Shown here: positions 22,301 through 31,530 of the stretch, piece by piece
Numbering within the stretch: position 1 is the first letter of the stretch
How the letters are laid out: each line of letters opens with the position of its first letter
Assembly (NCBI RefSeq): GCF_020509005.1
Contig: NC_063021.1
Location: forward strand, 2,232,001-2,296,000
Origin: Fulvia fulva
Lineage: Eukaryota > Ascomycota > Dothideomycetes > Mycosphaerellales > Mycosphaerellaceae
Direction: 5' to 3'
DNA length: 64,000 nucleotides
Program-made: the position numbers and the translations under genes
Notes under the pieces: generated by a model
Seen by the model: only the letters and a program-made list of their open reading frames with translations
Told to the model about the DNA's origin: nothing
The model's database searches: none

Positions 22301-23724
22301 GGAAGCGTCTGTGTGCTATCCTAGGCATCAAGCATAACCTCTCGACCAGTTTTCAGCCACAGACCGACGGCCAGACCGAAATTACGAACGCTATCCTCGA
22401 GCAGGTCCTTCGTTGCTTCGTCGACTACCACCAGAAGGATTGGCCTCAGCATATCCCTGCGGTGGAGTTCGCTACTCGTAACTGGGACTCGGAGACTACT
22501 GGCTACTCTCCCTTCTATACTACGAGAGGTTACCACCCTCGTACAGGCATGGAACCAGAAGAACCTCTCCCGCCTACCGAAGACGCAAACGAGCAAGCAG
22601 CAGACGAGTTCGCTACTATGCTCTCACAGATCCATGAAGAAGTTCACGACGAGATGGTGTACGCACAAGCAATCTACGAGGATCAAGCCAATCGTCGTCG
22701 CCAGCCAGCTCCCGACTACCAAGTAGGCGATATGGTCTACCTCAACTCCAAGAACATCAAGACAGACCGCCCCTCCAAGAAGCTGAACTGGAAGAACCTA
22801 GGTCCTTTTGAGATCACCGAGCGTATCAGTTCACACGCCTACCGTCTAGCTCTTCCTGCGAACATAAAGATCCACGACGTCTTCCATCCCGTACGCCTTC
22901 GGCCGTCGGCTGAGGACCCATTCCCGAACCAAAACCAAGACATGCCAGGTCCTCCCGATGAAGTAGAAGTCGACGAGCCTGTTAACCTACCTTCTGACGA
23001 CTATGCCGTCCGCAAGATCCGGGGAATCCGCGTAGAGCCCAACGACGTTGAAGGACTACCGCCGATCAAGTATGAAGTCGAATGGCAAGGTTGCCCTGAG
23101 TGGGATACCTCATGGGAACCTATCCAACATATCATCTTCAATCGTCAAGCAATCGAAGAATACCACGCCCGCGCAGACGGCCCAGAAGTCAACATCGGCA
23201 GGCTCTTCGAATCTGAGCTCTTCGACGGGGCTTACCAATGGTGTATCGACCATGACATCAGGCCTAGGCCTGGTACTGAAGCTGAACATCCTCGATATGT
23301 GGAACTACTACGGCTTCGTAGGAACTCAGCTTTGTTCGGGGGGGCTACTGTCATGGTCTCCCCACAGAGAGTACAGAAGGTGGGGACAGAAGAGCCTCAG
23401 AGTGCTCAGAAGTCGTCAAGAAGTGACAGTCCAGCTTGGTGTGTGAGCGCCAAGAATCACATGCCCCGCAACATTCACTACGGGACCCAGCCCTCCAAAT
23501 TCACCCCTCTACCAAACCTTGACAGATTCACTTCGGCTCGTGACTGTGTGACTCACGGCACTCCCGCGAGCACCCGCGACTGCGCTGGACCCTGGAAGAA
23601 GCACGTGGAAGACTCGGAACGTAGGGCAGGTTGGAATAAGGTTTTGAGCAAAGCTGCTGAGCGCGGCTTCGCACGGGTTAGCCCTGTTGATGCGGGGACA
23701 CGCACTCGCGAGGGTCGCGTATAA
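19285..23724 (+). CDS. pol: Pol polyprotein of element M: protease, RT, RNase H, integrase, chromodomain
   Basis: The frame opens after TGA at 19282-19284. The first ATG lies inside the protease active site LMDTG (near 19490), so Pol is probably made by -1 frameshifting from gag. Domains in order: aspartic protease (DTG, FILGLPW); RT (GGLRFCVDYRGLN, AYIDDILVYS near 20551); RNase H (ETDASDG, DHKNLVYF); integrase with HHCC finger (about 21860-21990), Asp in TMDF, TSDRGTQF and TEITN as D,D-35-E; GPF module; and chromodomain (about 23060-23170, KYEVEWQGC...WEPIQHI). The frame crosses the polypurine tract and 125 codons of the 3' LTR, ending in a TAA inside the LTR TATA box. All catalytic residues looked for are present. 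Confidence 0.93.
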   Translation, partial: AGKSLGLPHRRDEDQEQRLPKVKRGKKLRINTAQLDLYDETGKDHACKPFVTNVNIGSKKLSSSNLTLMDTGALGESFMDYKLATSLNLEPQELKYPRTLELFDGTETTTGKITHVVHTSITLGGKRMSITSFLTSLPHQKFILGLPWFRRHRPIIDWTSLTVSFPPEVPPAPPPSPPPQRGPEYTKIFQVNAAAFTTAAKQPKAQVFAASLRDIDIALEKLDKKRTPTDPATKVPPWAHHILHVFDAKAADELPPHCPHDHKIELEEGAETPFGPLYSMSREELIVLKRYLEENLKKGFIRASRSSAGSPVMFVKKPGGGLRFCVDYRGLNAVTKKNRYPIPLIQETLERLSKAKYFTKLDVIAAFNKLRMAEGHEYLTAFRTRYGLFESLVMPFGVCNGPSTFQNFINDILQEFLDQFCTAYIDDILVYSETKEEHREHVCKVLQKLADAGLQLDIDKCEFEKTEVKFLGLIITADGIKMDQEKIDAIVEWDAPTNVKEVQGFLGFANFYRRFIHAFSGVVRPLTKLTRKGEKFAWTDECQEAFDLLKAKFVENPLPRHFDFELETRVETDASDGVVGGVLLQRRSPESPWLPVAFLSKKMTATECNYEIYDKELLAIVKAFEEWRPELEGSAMPVQVSSDHKNLVYFMKSKLLNRRQARWSEFLSRFNFVISYTPGKANSMADALTRRPGDSPVDRRGGRQIAGQQVIKEHNLSSELREYLSNGQPTLAASFATLVLAPAYLDESDDESEPEEYASDAEDLNDDEEGSVTTDGSSESDFEGFDNEEQPEGIMARVRTAYDADIDAQELVQALESGARTFPGFSLSECELQGGVVYFRKKLYVPQPEGSNIRAEILQIIHDSASGGHPGVAKTHKLLARYYWWPHSWKDVRRYVLNCAACRRAKANRHRPHGLLHPLPAPDRPWKHITMDFITDLPHGKTFSGVKAKALLVIVDRHSKDRYMIPCWSMTAKETARLFYEFVWRFQGLPDSITSDRGTQFISHFWKRLCAILGIKHNLSTSFQPQTDGQTEITNAILEQVLRCFVDYHQKDWPQHIPAVEFATRNWDSETTGYSPFYTTRGYHPRTGMEPEEPLPPTEDANEQAADEFATMLSQIHEEVHDEMVYAQAIYEDQANRRRQPAPDYQVGDMVYLNSKNIKTDRPSKKLNWKNLGPFEITERISSHAYRLALPANIKIHDVFHPVRLRPSAEDPFPNQNQDMPGPPDEVEVDEPVNLPSDDYAVRKIRGIRVEPNDVEGLPPIKYEVEWQGCPEWDTSWEPIQHIIFNRQAIEEYHARADGPEVNIGRLFESELFDGAYQWCIDHDIRPRPGTEAEHPRYVELLRLRRNSALFGGATVMVSPQRVQKVGTEEPQSAQKSSRSDSPAWCVSAKNHMPRNIHYGTQPSKFTPLPNLDRFTSARDCVTHGTPASTRDCAGPWKKHVEDSERRAGWNKVLSKAAERGFARVSPVDAGTRTREGRV

Positions 23725-23868
23725 ATATCTGGCCTTCCCCAGGCCTCTCTTGCTTCCTTCGTCTTTTGTTTTGTGTAGCAATCATACCATACCCTTTTGC
23801 ATCTGCACTTCGCACCTGCATTCTCGCTTTCACCCTTGCATCTCACAGGCCAGGCTCTCGCCCTGACA
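23349..23868 (+). repeat. 3' LTR of M (520 bp)
   Basis: This is a copy of 17578-18097. The polypurine tract cgggggggctac lies immediately upstream (about 23337-23348). The TATA box at 23720-23728 contains the pol stop codon TAA (23722-23724). Confidence 0.95.
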
Positions 23869-23873
23869 GTCTC

Positions 23874-25320
23874 TTATAGTACGGGTTAATCTATAGCTCC
23901 TAGATTATAAGGACGTAGTGGACGCGCGGGTCCGCCTCGTATAGGAAATGGTTCTAGACTATATCCTTGCTATAGTTAACGTTATACTAGATAATGCTAA
24001 GCGTGTCGAGGCTAGTTATCGGCATCGACAATCATTTCCTCTATATCGTCCTATGTCCTACTACCCTATACGTCCTAGTCTACGCCTATCGGCTATATAC
24101 TAAAGGGGAGCCGGGCCTAGTTAGATTCCCTCGCTATAGCTAGTAGAGCACGTGGCCTCCCGTACGCCCTAGGTTACGTATCCTTTATATCGTTCTCGGC
24201 TTTAGGGCGCTTATACCCGACCGCCGCTAGTTAGTTCCGGTATAGGCTAGCCTTACGGTCGCCGTAGAATCTTAGGGCGACGGTTCTGTTTGTAATTGCC
24301 TTGTTTTTCGCTAGTTTCCGCTATAGGCATTCCGTACTATACGATAGGTAGTGCCCCGGACAGTTCGCGTACCGTCTCGTAGTCGATATACAGTCCCTAG
24401 ATATATAGTCTCCTATATAGTTCGAGTAGGCCTACTTGTTTATACACGTATAGGTTTGGTGTCTATACTGTTAGTATTTGAAGTATTAGAGGACACGAAA
24501 GGATAAGGAGTACTTTTCTACTATCTTAAGGCTATATTACTAGACTAGGCCTTGTTCTATCGCTAGATCCGCCGCTTTTACGTCTTATAGCTATACTATT
24601 AGCGCCGAGGCCTTCTTGCCATCTGGCCATTTCCTATAGAGCCAGGTCGCCTTCTAGATTAGAGAGTTAAGAGTGACCGGGTTGTCCTCTTAGAGAGCGC
24701 GTAGGTGACCCTAGTTAGTTAGGTTAAACTCCTTAGGTATATCGTGGACTAGGATCGTAAATTGTTTTGTTAAGACCTTCGCTAATGCCGCAACCTTAGA
24801 TACCTACTGTAGCTATACCTCTAGGTGCCTCCTAGCAGTAGTAGAGCTAGTATAGATCTATAGAGTGCCGTTAGACTGTTAGTTCACTGCGACCACCCCT
24901 AGTTAGTTAATTCTTTAGGCGAGCTCCTTATTCGATAGCTTCGTAACTTCGGCCTAGTCTTCCTTTACTACAATACGGATCGTAACTATATTGTGCGTTA
25001 GGCGGGGGCCTAGTATCGATACCGCGACCGATACCTAGCTATAAGGGTGTTGATTCCGGGTGGCCTTACTAATCGCCTAGGACGTCGTCCTTATTTCTTG
25101 TTGCCCTCGGTAATACGACAGTATAAGCGCCGTACGTAGCTAAGTAATCATTACCTATAGAGACCGGTAAGGGAGCTGATCGTTAGTTTCTTTACTTTTT
25201 ACGTCCTCTATAAGTTGCTACTAGTTGTCTTAGGGGGGCTTTGCCTATAGGGCCGTAGGCGCCGTTAGTGCCGTAGCCTAGGCTACTATTGCCTAGGAGT
25301 TGCCTAATGTAGCTAGGCAC
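23874..25320 (-). pseudogene. LINE ORF2 N-terminus and ORF1 (zinc-knuckle protein)
   Basis: Near 23880-24060 the minus strand gives the endonuclease start, including YEADPRVHYVLII and a RIPped QEP-like motif. Around 24320-24460 it encodes tandem zinc-knuckle remnants, with RDCISTTRR followed by NCPGHYLSYSTECL, typical of the nucleic-acid-binding ORF1 of fungal LINEs. Several knuckle Cys codons have become Tyr. The rest of ORF1 extends toward 25320 without recognisable domains. Confidence 0.7.
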
Positions 25321-25505
25321 CTCCGCGGCGTTTGGAGCTGAAGAAATAGGGTGAAGAGAGCTTCAAGCTATTCAGATTGAATGAGGTAGAACTCCCTCAG
25401 TCCTAGGGGCAGTGGCCTGCTTTGTATATCGTTAGAATGGCCTTAATAAGAGCTTTCGAATGTGTCTTGTTTTGGCGTAGAGATCAATAAGCGTTTCCGG
25501 GTCCC
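25321..25505 (-). other. Putative LINE 5' UTR, only lightly RIPped
   Basis: These 185 bases contain many intact CA and TG dinucleotides, unlike their neighbours. They follow ORF1 on the minus strand and are absent from the truncated LINE copies. A likely reading is a 5' UTR with few genomic copies and therefore little RIP. The function is inferred. Confidence 0.4.
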
Positions 25506-26730
25506 CGCGGTCTATAATCTTCTATAGATATATACGTATATAAGGGAGCTATACACTACTATATAATCTACGTTCGGAATTCGTCCTATTACTAATTTAA
25601 ATAGGGTCTTCTAGCCCTTTGACTAGATAGGGAATCGCTAGAGGATAGTTACCGCTACTATAGTATATTCTAGCTAAAGCTTTTCCGGCAATCGTATATA
25701 GATACGAATAGTTCTACTTATAGTAATAATTAGAGCTCTAGCTCTTTCTACTAGGTCCTATATAGGCGCGTATTCCGCGGTTACGTACTATTCAATCTTA
25801 TTGTTATTAATAACTAAGCGAAACACCTTCCTAATAGCGGGCTCGTTATCGCTATAGAAATATACGAGCCTACGACTAATAAAATTGATAAAGCTTAGTA
25901 GGCTTTTAAAGTAAGCTAATACCAATTACTAATCCCTATTCTTAATAGTGAACTAGAAGTGTTTATAGGTATCTAGATCGTAGAAGTAGACGAGGTGCCT
26001 ATTACCGTTATAGACGATAGTAAATTCTACTAAGTCTATAGCTATATAGCCGTATAGGGTCATTATCCTAATAGACTAAGACCAATTAAACACCTCATAA
26101 GCTTTACTAAGCCTATATACTCTACAATATATAGTAAGGGGTACGCTTAGACTATCGTTAATAATCGCCCCCTTAACTCTAAGCGGTAACTACTTAATAC
26201 GTTTAGCGCTAATATAACTAAAGATTTGATACTACTAGCGGCTAGAGAGCTTTCGGTATTTAATAGGGGTCCTACTAGACGTAGCTATACCTTTTGTGCC
26301 CCTAGTACTATTTATAACTGCGAGAACAGTACGGTTACTATCCTCTTAAGTAGTTAGCAATACTACGCTATTAGTAGGTTTATTGCCAATGTTTATACCC
26401 CTACTAATAGTACTAGTAAAGTACGCGTTACGTATCTTTTTAGTGACCTTTAGTAGTACTAGGCCCTCTTTTATAGGCTATTAGTAAATGATAGGTAACT
26501 TAGGTAGTATAATCACCTTGAAGAAAGGGATTATACTAGTAGGGCGGTATAGGTCTATCAATTTAGTGTCGTTATACTATATTAAATTGCTACGTCCGTA
26601 CTACTAGAGTCCGGCTATTTCTATACGTATATAGGAGATAATGTTTATATAAAAGCCTAGGTAGTAAGCTATATCTAGTAAGGTAAATAAATAGCCCCTA
26701 ATGAAAATATTAATACGCCCTAACTTAATA
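25506..26730 (-). pseudogene. RIPped Ty1/copia E fragment (GAG-pre-integrase and integrase)
   Basis: On the minus strand, 26160-26600 gives a GAG-pre-integrase-like segment ending in SLSVPLTIYCRVYRLSKA. About 25500-26090 gives a copia integrase: YIAIDLVEFTIVYNGNRH, VYFYSDNEPA, and LPEKLxLEYTIVAVTIL, the last matching the usual LPxxLWPEA...A region. RT and RNase H are absent, as the sequence stops at the LINE 5' end. On the right it abuts G1 gag with no LTR. It does not closely match copia B, C or D. Confidence 0.75.
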
Positions 26731-26739
26731 CGTACGAGC

Positions 26740-28800
26740 CTATACGGTAGCGGTAGTACTCACCCTACTTTTTAAGGTCCTTACGCTACTTACGGTTTAA
26801 TAAAGGTAGGTTCTATAAGTGAACCGGTAGGTCCTCCTTCTTCTTCGTACCTACGTATTATAGTAGTCGCTAGACGATTATAGCGGTCGTCCTAGTAGCT
26901 ACGGCGTCTACGGTATTATCACCGCCGTATACGCCGTGATTGTTCGAGTTAGGGTTACTAAGTAGGCGCTCCTTCTATAGATATAGTCGGTCGGTCTCGT
27001 AGAAGCTCTTATCTAATACCGTATATTTCTTAATGATATTCTATATGTCGTATAAGCGTCTATCTACTTCCCTATCGCCGAAAGTCTTAATAAAGTACTT
27101 ACGGTTTAGGCGGTTAGGAAATAGTATTAGCTTAGTCTCGTCGGTCTACTCTATCTAAGTACGTAGCTTCGAGTAGCGAGCGTAGAAGGCAATAAAGGTC
27201 TCGTCCTACTCCTACTTATAGGTAGCGATATTAACTATAGCCTTAGTTCCTTTGTTACGAGTACCGTACTAGCGCGTTATCTAATCTAGTAGTTCTTTAC
27301 TAGTCTTAAACTCGTTAAATAATTGTTGTCTAGGCACGGGGATCCTCGGTTTAATACTTCTCTAAGGTTCACCCTATATCTATCTATATACAAAACGTAG
27401 GCCGTCTACCTCGGAGCGGAAAGTAGTTATAGTTAGCTTAAGAAGCACGCTACCATACTAACTATCGAAGTAAGGGTCGTTATCGTTCTTAAAGTGCTTC
27501 GGGTTAGGCACGCCCTTACTAACCTTGATACCGCGTATTAGAGTATGGTTAATAGTAAATAGGCGTTCTAAAAGTTCGGTTAGGGGAGTCTATATACGGG
27601 TGTTACGCGCTCGAGAGTCGCGACCGTTATTATTATTATGTCGTAGACGGTTTCTATTACGTCCTCGGTTGTTATTACTATTACCGTTATTATCGTCACT
27701 ACCGCCTCTACCGCCGCCTCTACTAGTAGCTTCACGATACTTACGTATTAGCTACTCGAGTAAAGTCTCGCGCGGAGGTAAATAGGAGGGTCGGCGACTA
27801 GAGCGGTCCCTACCTCTATTCTATATAGTGTCTTTAGTAGCTTAGAGTCGAGTCTTTAGATCGTTAACCTCCTTCTATAGAGCCTAGTTCTTAGCTTCGG
27901 CATCCTATACCTTCTTTATCTCCTTTTTGTAAATCTCGCTAAATTACTTATATAGGTTATTAGCCTCCCTATACTTCTTCTCTACCTCTTATAATTTTGC
28001 TAGGTTATAATCCTTCTTACTCTTTAGGTCTACGGCTATCTTCTATATTATAGCCTCCTCGCTTTATAGCATCTTATAGATACGGTCATACTCGGTATAT
28101 AGAGTAGTATACTAGGTGTTCTAGAGGTTATTAGCTCGCTCTATTATATCGAGTTATCTACCTTTAGTAATCGCTATATTCACTACCTATAGTACAAAGT
28201 CGTAGGTAGTCTTCGGGTACTAGGATACGAGGGTCGTAAGTTTGTCTAGTATAACATTCTAGTATTTAGATACGAGAATGTGCTCTACCTTGTCGAGTAA
28301 TAGGTACACCTCGTCTAGGTCGCCGCCTAGGTTCTCTTCGAGCTTGAACTCGAACAGTTCTATAAAGTCAATCTTACTACCTTCTTCTCGCTCGAAGGCT
28401 TTCTAGTAAGCTTTATCAATTTCCTATTATAGCGCGACACGGGTATCTACTATAACCCGCTAGTTATCGTCCTATATCTAACTCTAAGGAAAAGAGGAGA
28501 GGTCGGGGAAAAGAGATATACGCTACTTACTTTTGCCCTTAGGCTTAGGTAGCGGTAGTATACCGCCGTTTGCTATTTATAAAGTTATATTATCTAGGTT
28601 CGGGGGAGGCGTAACGGTGCCTATATCCTAACTGTCTACGAGCGCGCGACTACCTACTAATAATGTCGCCGCGTTACGTTCTCTAGGTATCTACGCGCTA
28701 TACGCCTTACCGTGTTCTGTGTTCTAATACGACTCTACACGTTCTTAAGTTCTACGGTTCTGTCTGTTCCTATTATTACGCGTCCCTTACCTAGATCTAC
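26740..28800 (-). pseudogene. gag: G1 copy 1 gag remnant
   Basis: Minus-strand reading gives a long coiled-coil N-terminal region (LAKLQEVEKKYREANNL, LQKEVNDLKTRLQ around 27800-28000), a Ser/Asn/Arg/Gly-rich linker, a capsid-like segment (FIAFYARYSKLRTQIE near 27150-27210) and a zinc-knuckle remnant CYRYR, whose second Cys is now Tyr, at the junction near 26740. It is colinear with 36270-38300 of G1 copy 2. Poly(Asn) and poly(Gly) codon runs (about 27620-27730) lie in the linker. Confidence 0.75.
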
Positions 28801-28815
28801 GATCTAGGTAGTAAG

Positions 28816-28824
28816 GTAGAACAA
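28816..28824 (-). promoter_or_regulatory. Candidate self-priming primer-binding site of G1
   Basis: Reading the minus strand, TTGTTCTAC lies two bases inside the 5' LTR. It is complementary to GTAGAACAA of the unmutated G1a LTR (2652-2660). In this copy the LTR partner has been RIPped to gtagaataa, so the match is clean only against G1a. Confidence 0.5.
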
Positions 28825-28826
28825 AC

Positions 28827-29010
28827 TGTAAGGGCGCGCGTACTATAGGGTCCGAATGAGATAGTTATTATTCTACGAAGCTACAAAAGAGGAGCGCGAG
28901 GCGCGGCGAAGTTACAAAGTAAAGCTAAGCCGCGCTAACCCGATACGGAAGGTCCGCGGTTCACCCGGGCCGACGTAGCTATAGTAAGGGGTCGCGGGCT
29001 ACCCGTAATA
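28827..29010 (-). repeat. 5' LTR of G1 copy 1 (184 bp)
   Basis: Begins tgtaagggcgcgcg on the plus strand and ends gtaata (from GTGACA). Followed by the duplication gcgta at 29011-29015. Confidence 0.9.
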
Positions 29011-30192
29011 GCGTACGTATAATCGCTACCGATAAGCGTAAGCTTAAGGTGACAAAGGAAAATAGCGAGAGGCTAATATATAGTAGTCTAGCTACTAACG
29101 CTAGTAGTACCCCTATTTCCCTTTGTCTATAGAAGATAGTAGATATTAAGCTTAGTAGCTTATAACTATTTCGGTTTACTATATAGGTAATCGTCGCTTA
29201 TTATAAAGTAGACCCTAACGACGAGGATAGAGAAAAATTCTATAAGAGCAAGGTAATTAGTATACTTAGTACTAGTACTTTACTACTATAGTACGGTAGT
29301 ACTAATAGCGCTATCAAGACGTATAATAAGTACTTATAAGGAATCTAGGTACTATATCGACAGTCGACTATCGGGACCTAAATATAGACTCCTCGAAAGC
29401 GTTTATCTAATTCCTTTAAAAATATCTTCCGGATAGACTAAGATAGTTTAATTACCCTACTAACGAAGATATATTTATTATATGTTTATATACTACGAAG
29501 CTTAGTCCGACCCGTATCGCCTCCTCCTCGCTTATAGATACTACGCTAAGTAGATTCTATAATCTTAAAGTAGATATAAAGTAAAGTAAGGTCAAGACTT
29601 ATCTATACTAGATATAGATCATTTTCGAGCGTAAGGCTAAATAGAAATCTTAGTCGGTATTATACGCGTTATCGCCGGTACTAGAAGAGTAGTTAAAGGT
29701 TAAGAAGGGTCGGGGTAAGAAGGCGAAGGACGAGGAGGACGTAAAGCTTCCTACTAAGGTTAAGCTAGTAACTATAAGACTCGTTTCTAATCTCTTATAC
29801 ATATATAATAAGAGCTTATAGTACTCTAGGTTAAGCGAGTAGTTAAAGAAGAGCTATAAACTAAGAATAATCCTCTAACGCTAGCTATTAAGTCGGGGCC
29901 TAATTTAGTAATAACGGAAAGCGAGCTATTAAGTAAAGACGAGGACGTTAGAAGCCCGGAACCGGAGCTAGTATATATTACATATATAAATTCACGGCTA
30001 ATATTAGCTAACTAATAGTAGAAACTACGTCTATCGACCCTAGTTACTTCTAGGTATAAGCGAATAGCTTCGAAGGTATCGCCCGACTCTCTAGAGACGT
30101 AGAAGGTCTAGAATCGATCGGACGGGCCCGTATAATCGGACAAAGACTAGATAGGACAAAGTACGCGGTATAGAGGTATAAAATAGTAAAAC
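29011..30192. other. RIPped sequence hosting G1 and copia D, unidentified
   Basis: After the gcgta duplication, the first part should be the continuation of the G3 LTR. Further on, a plus-strand frame reads as charged former protein: PNDEDREKFYKSKVISI near 29220 and KKGRGKKAKDEEDVKLPTK near 29705-29760. I do not recognise the family. RIP stops are frequent. The stretch ends in aaaac (30188-30192), the copia D duplication, and its continuation is at 51038. Confidence 0.5.
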
Positions 30193-30427
30193 TATCAAGA
30201 TGTAGTATCTTAAAGGAAGTTAATAATTAGGAAGTAATCTAGTAGCCTAAGGCATCTACGATAACTTAGCTTATAGGGAGATACCTTCTCTCGCCCTTAG
30301 CTTAGATAGACATCTAATATAATTAACATATTGGTTCCTGATATATTGCTATATGCTCGTGCTATTAGTCGTTTAAAGATTGATCTCTTACTCTACTCGG
30401 CTACTATTAATCCGAACCTATTTAATA
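30193..30427 (+). repeat. 5' LTR of copia D copy 1 (235 bp)
   Basis: Begins tatcaagatg and ends ctatttaata, RIPped forms of TGTTAAGATG and CTGTTTAACA. The 3' partner at 50798 retains TGTTAAGATG. Confidence 0.9.
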
Positions 30428-30481
30428 GGTTATAAGCCCGGGTTTATATAGGAATAAGAGCAACCTATATCAGTATAGGTT
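30428..30481 (+). promoter_or_regulatory. Copia D primer-binding site and leader hairpin
   Basis: Right after the LTR, ggttataagcccggg is complementary to CCCGGGCTTATAACC, which looks like a tRNA anticodon arm with loop CTTATAA. A perfect 8-bp inverted repeat follows, aacctata (30462-30469), loop tcag, tataggtt (30474-30481). Both features recur in copy 2 (53921-53974). They may serve half-tRNA priming and RNA packaging or dimerisation. Confidence 0.45.
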
Positions 30482-31346
30482 ACTTATATCCCTTGCTATC
30501 GTATTAGAAAATATCTAGGAATCAGAAGTCCACCCCGTCTATCCTATTAAGGAGCTTAGTTTGATACTAAGTAATAGGTAACCTAAATAAGGACTCTATA
30601 CGGCTTACTTGAAGCTAATACCTTAAAGATACTCTATAGGTAGAATTATATCGAGATACTATTAAGAAGGACTTTAAGTAAGTTATTTAAAGCTCTACTA
30701 GGAAAGATAGACCTGTGTCCTAGCCCCGAGACCTTATACCGCTCCTTCTTTACTTTACTAAGTAGGCCTTAGTATCTATACCTACGAACTTTCCTACTCT
30801 ATACTAGAAGCCTTAGTAGGATCTAAGCTACTACTTTGTAACATATACACCTTGTTTCATTACATCTAATCTTTTATATATTTATACTAAGAGAGGATAG
30901 AGGAGAAGGGAGGCAAAATCCTAATTCTTAGGAGGGACAATTAGAAGAGATAGTTCAACCTTTAGAGATATAAGATAGAGAGCTAATTAGCATTCTTTAC
31001 AATTAATAGCCTAATAGAAGTGTCTTTTAACAACATCAAGGGCAAGACTCTAAAACTCTAAGAAGAGGCTATAACTAACGAGATCCTTAATACGCTAATA
31101 TAGACAAGACAAAATGTAGTATACAACTTTAGTATCCTTAGTAGGATTATAGAAGAAGATGAATTTGAGCTTAAGGGCTTATATGAATCTAGAAGAGCTA
31201 CTAAGAAGTAGGTGTATCTCTAGAACAAGTATAGCTAGGTGCTACCAACCTATATATATAAGCTTATAAAGCAATTTGTAACCTTTAAGATAAGTAAAGA
31301 GTTCACTATTAGATCTATAAAGACATACCTAGTTTCTCTTAGAAAA
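30482..31346 (+). pseudogene. gag: Copia D copy 1 leader and start of gag
   Basis: The leader runs to about 30880. The following frame corresponds to 59916-60315 of copy 2: near 30960-31340 it reads as a copia gag with RIP stops, including VYNFSILSRIIEEDEFEL (about 31120) and FVTFKISKEFTIRSIK (about 31270). It is cut at 31346 by G1 copy 2, with gaaaa (31342-31346) as its left duplication. Confidence 0.7.
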
Positions 31347-31530
31347 TGTAAGGGCGCGCGTATTATAGGGTCCGAACGAGATAGTTATTATTCTACGAAG
31401 CTACGAAAGAGGAGCGCGAGGCGCGGCGAAGTTATAAAGCAAAGCCAAGCCGCGCTAGCCCGATGCGGAAGGTCCGCGGTTCAGCCGGGCCGACATAGCT
31501 ATAGTAGGGGGTCGCGGGCTACCCGTGACA
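31347..31530 (-). repeat. 3' LTR of G1 copy 2 (184 bp)
   Basis: Reverse complement of 2518-2701, with mostly transition differences. The TGT...ACA termini are preserved (tgtaaggg and cccgtgaca). Confidence 0.92.

Larger units (their letters stand above)
17578..23868 (+). mobile_element. Intact Ty3/gypsy chromovirus M (6,291 bp)
   Basis: Two 520-bp LTRs (17578-18097 and 23349-23868) match at every line compared by eye. The duplication gtctc is at 17573-17577 and 23869-23873, and LINE ORF2 continues across it. Gag and pol are fully open, with all expected motifs. There is no RIP, although every neighbour is RIP-saturated. This is the youngest insertion in the window and the best candidate for an active element. 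A RIPped solo LTR of the same family lies at 60717-61235, so the family has been in this genome before. Confidence 0.95.
14238..25505 (-). mobile_element. Long RIPped Tad-like LINE (copy 2), split by element M
   Basis: The 3' tail (ATCT repeats on the minus strand) is at 14238-14250. The body runs to 17577 and resumes at 23869 after element M and its duplication, giving nearly 5 kb of LINE. A domain order of ORF1 with zinc knuckles, then ORF2 with AP-endonuclease and RT, identifies a Tad-like LINE. The 5' limit near 25505 is set where similarity passes to a copia integrase. No clear LINE target duplication is visible, because the left flank is G1 and the right flank is copia E. This implies a deletion or rearrangement at one end. 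Confidence 0.82.
5617..29010 (-). mobile_element. RIPped gypsy G1 copy 1, reverse strand, containing later insertions
   Basis: The 3' LTR is at 5617-5800 and the 5' LTR at 28827-29010, both 184 bp. The 5-bp duplication gcgta sits at 5612-5616 and 29011-29015, showing that the whole 23.4 kb is one insertion swollen by nested elements. Surviving G1 segments are 5801-5906, 11498 to about 14237, and about 26740-28826. Between the last two, roughly 2 kb of protease/RT present in copy 2 (about 34217-36270) is missing, with a LINE and a copia E fragment in its place. Every coding segment is riddled with TAG/TAA. Confidence 0.88.
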
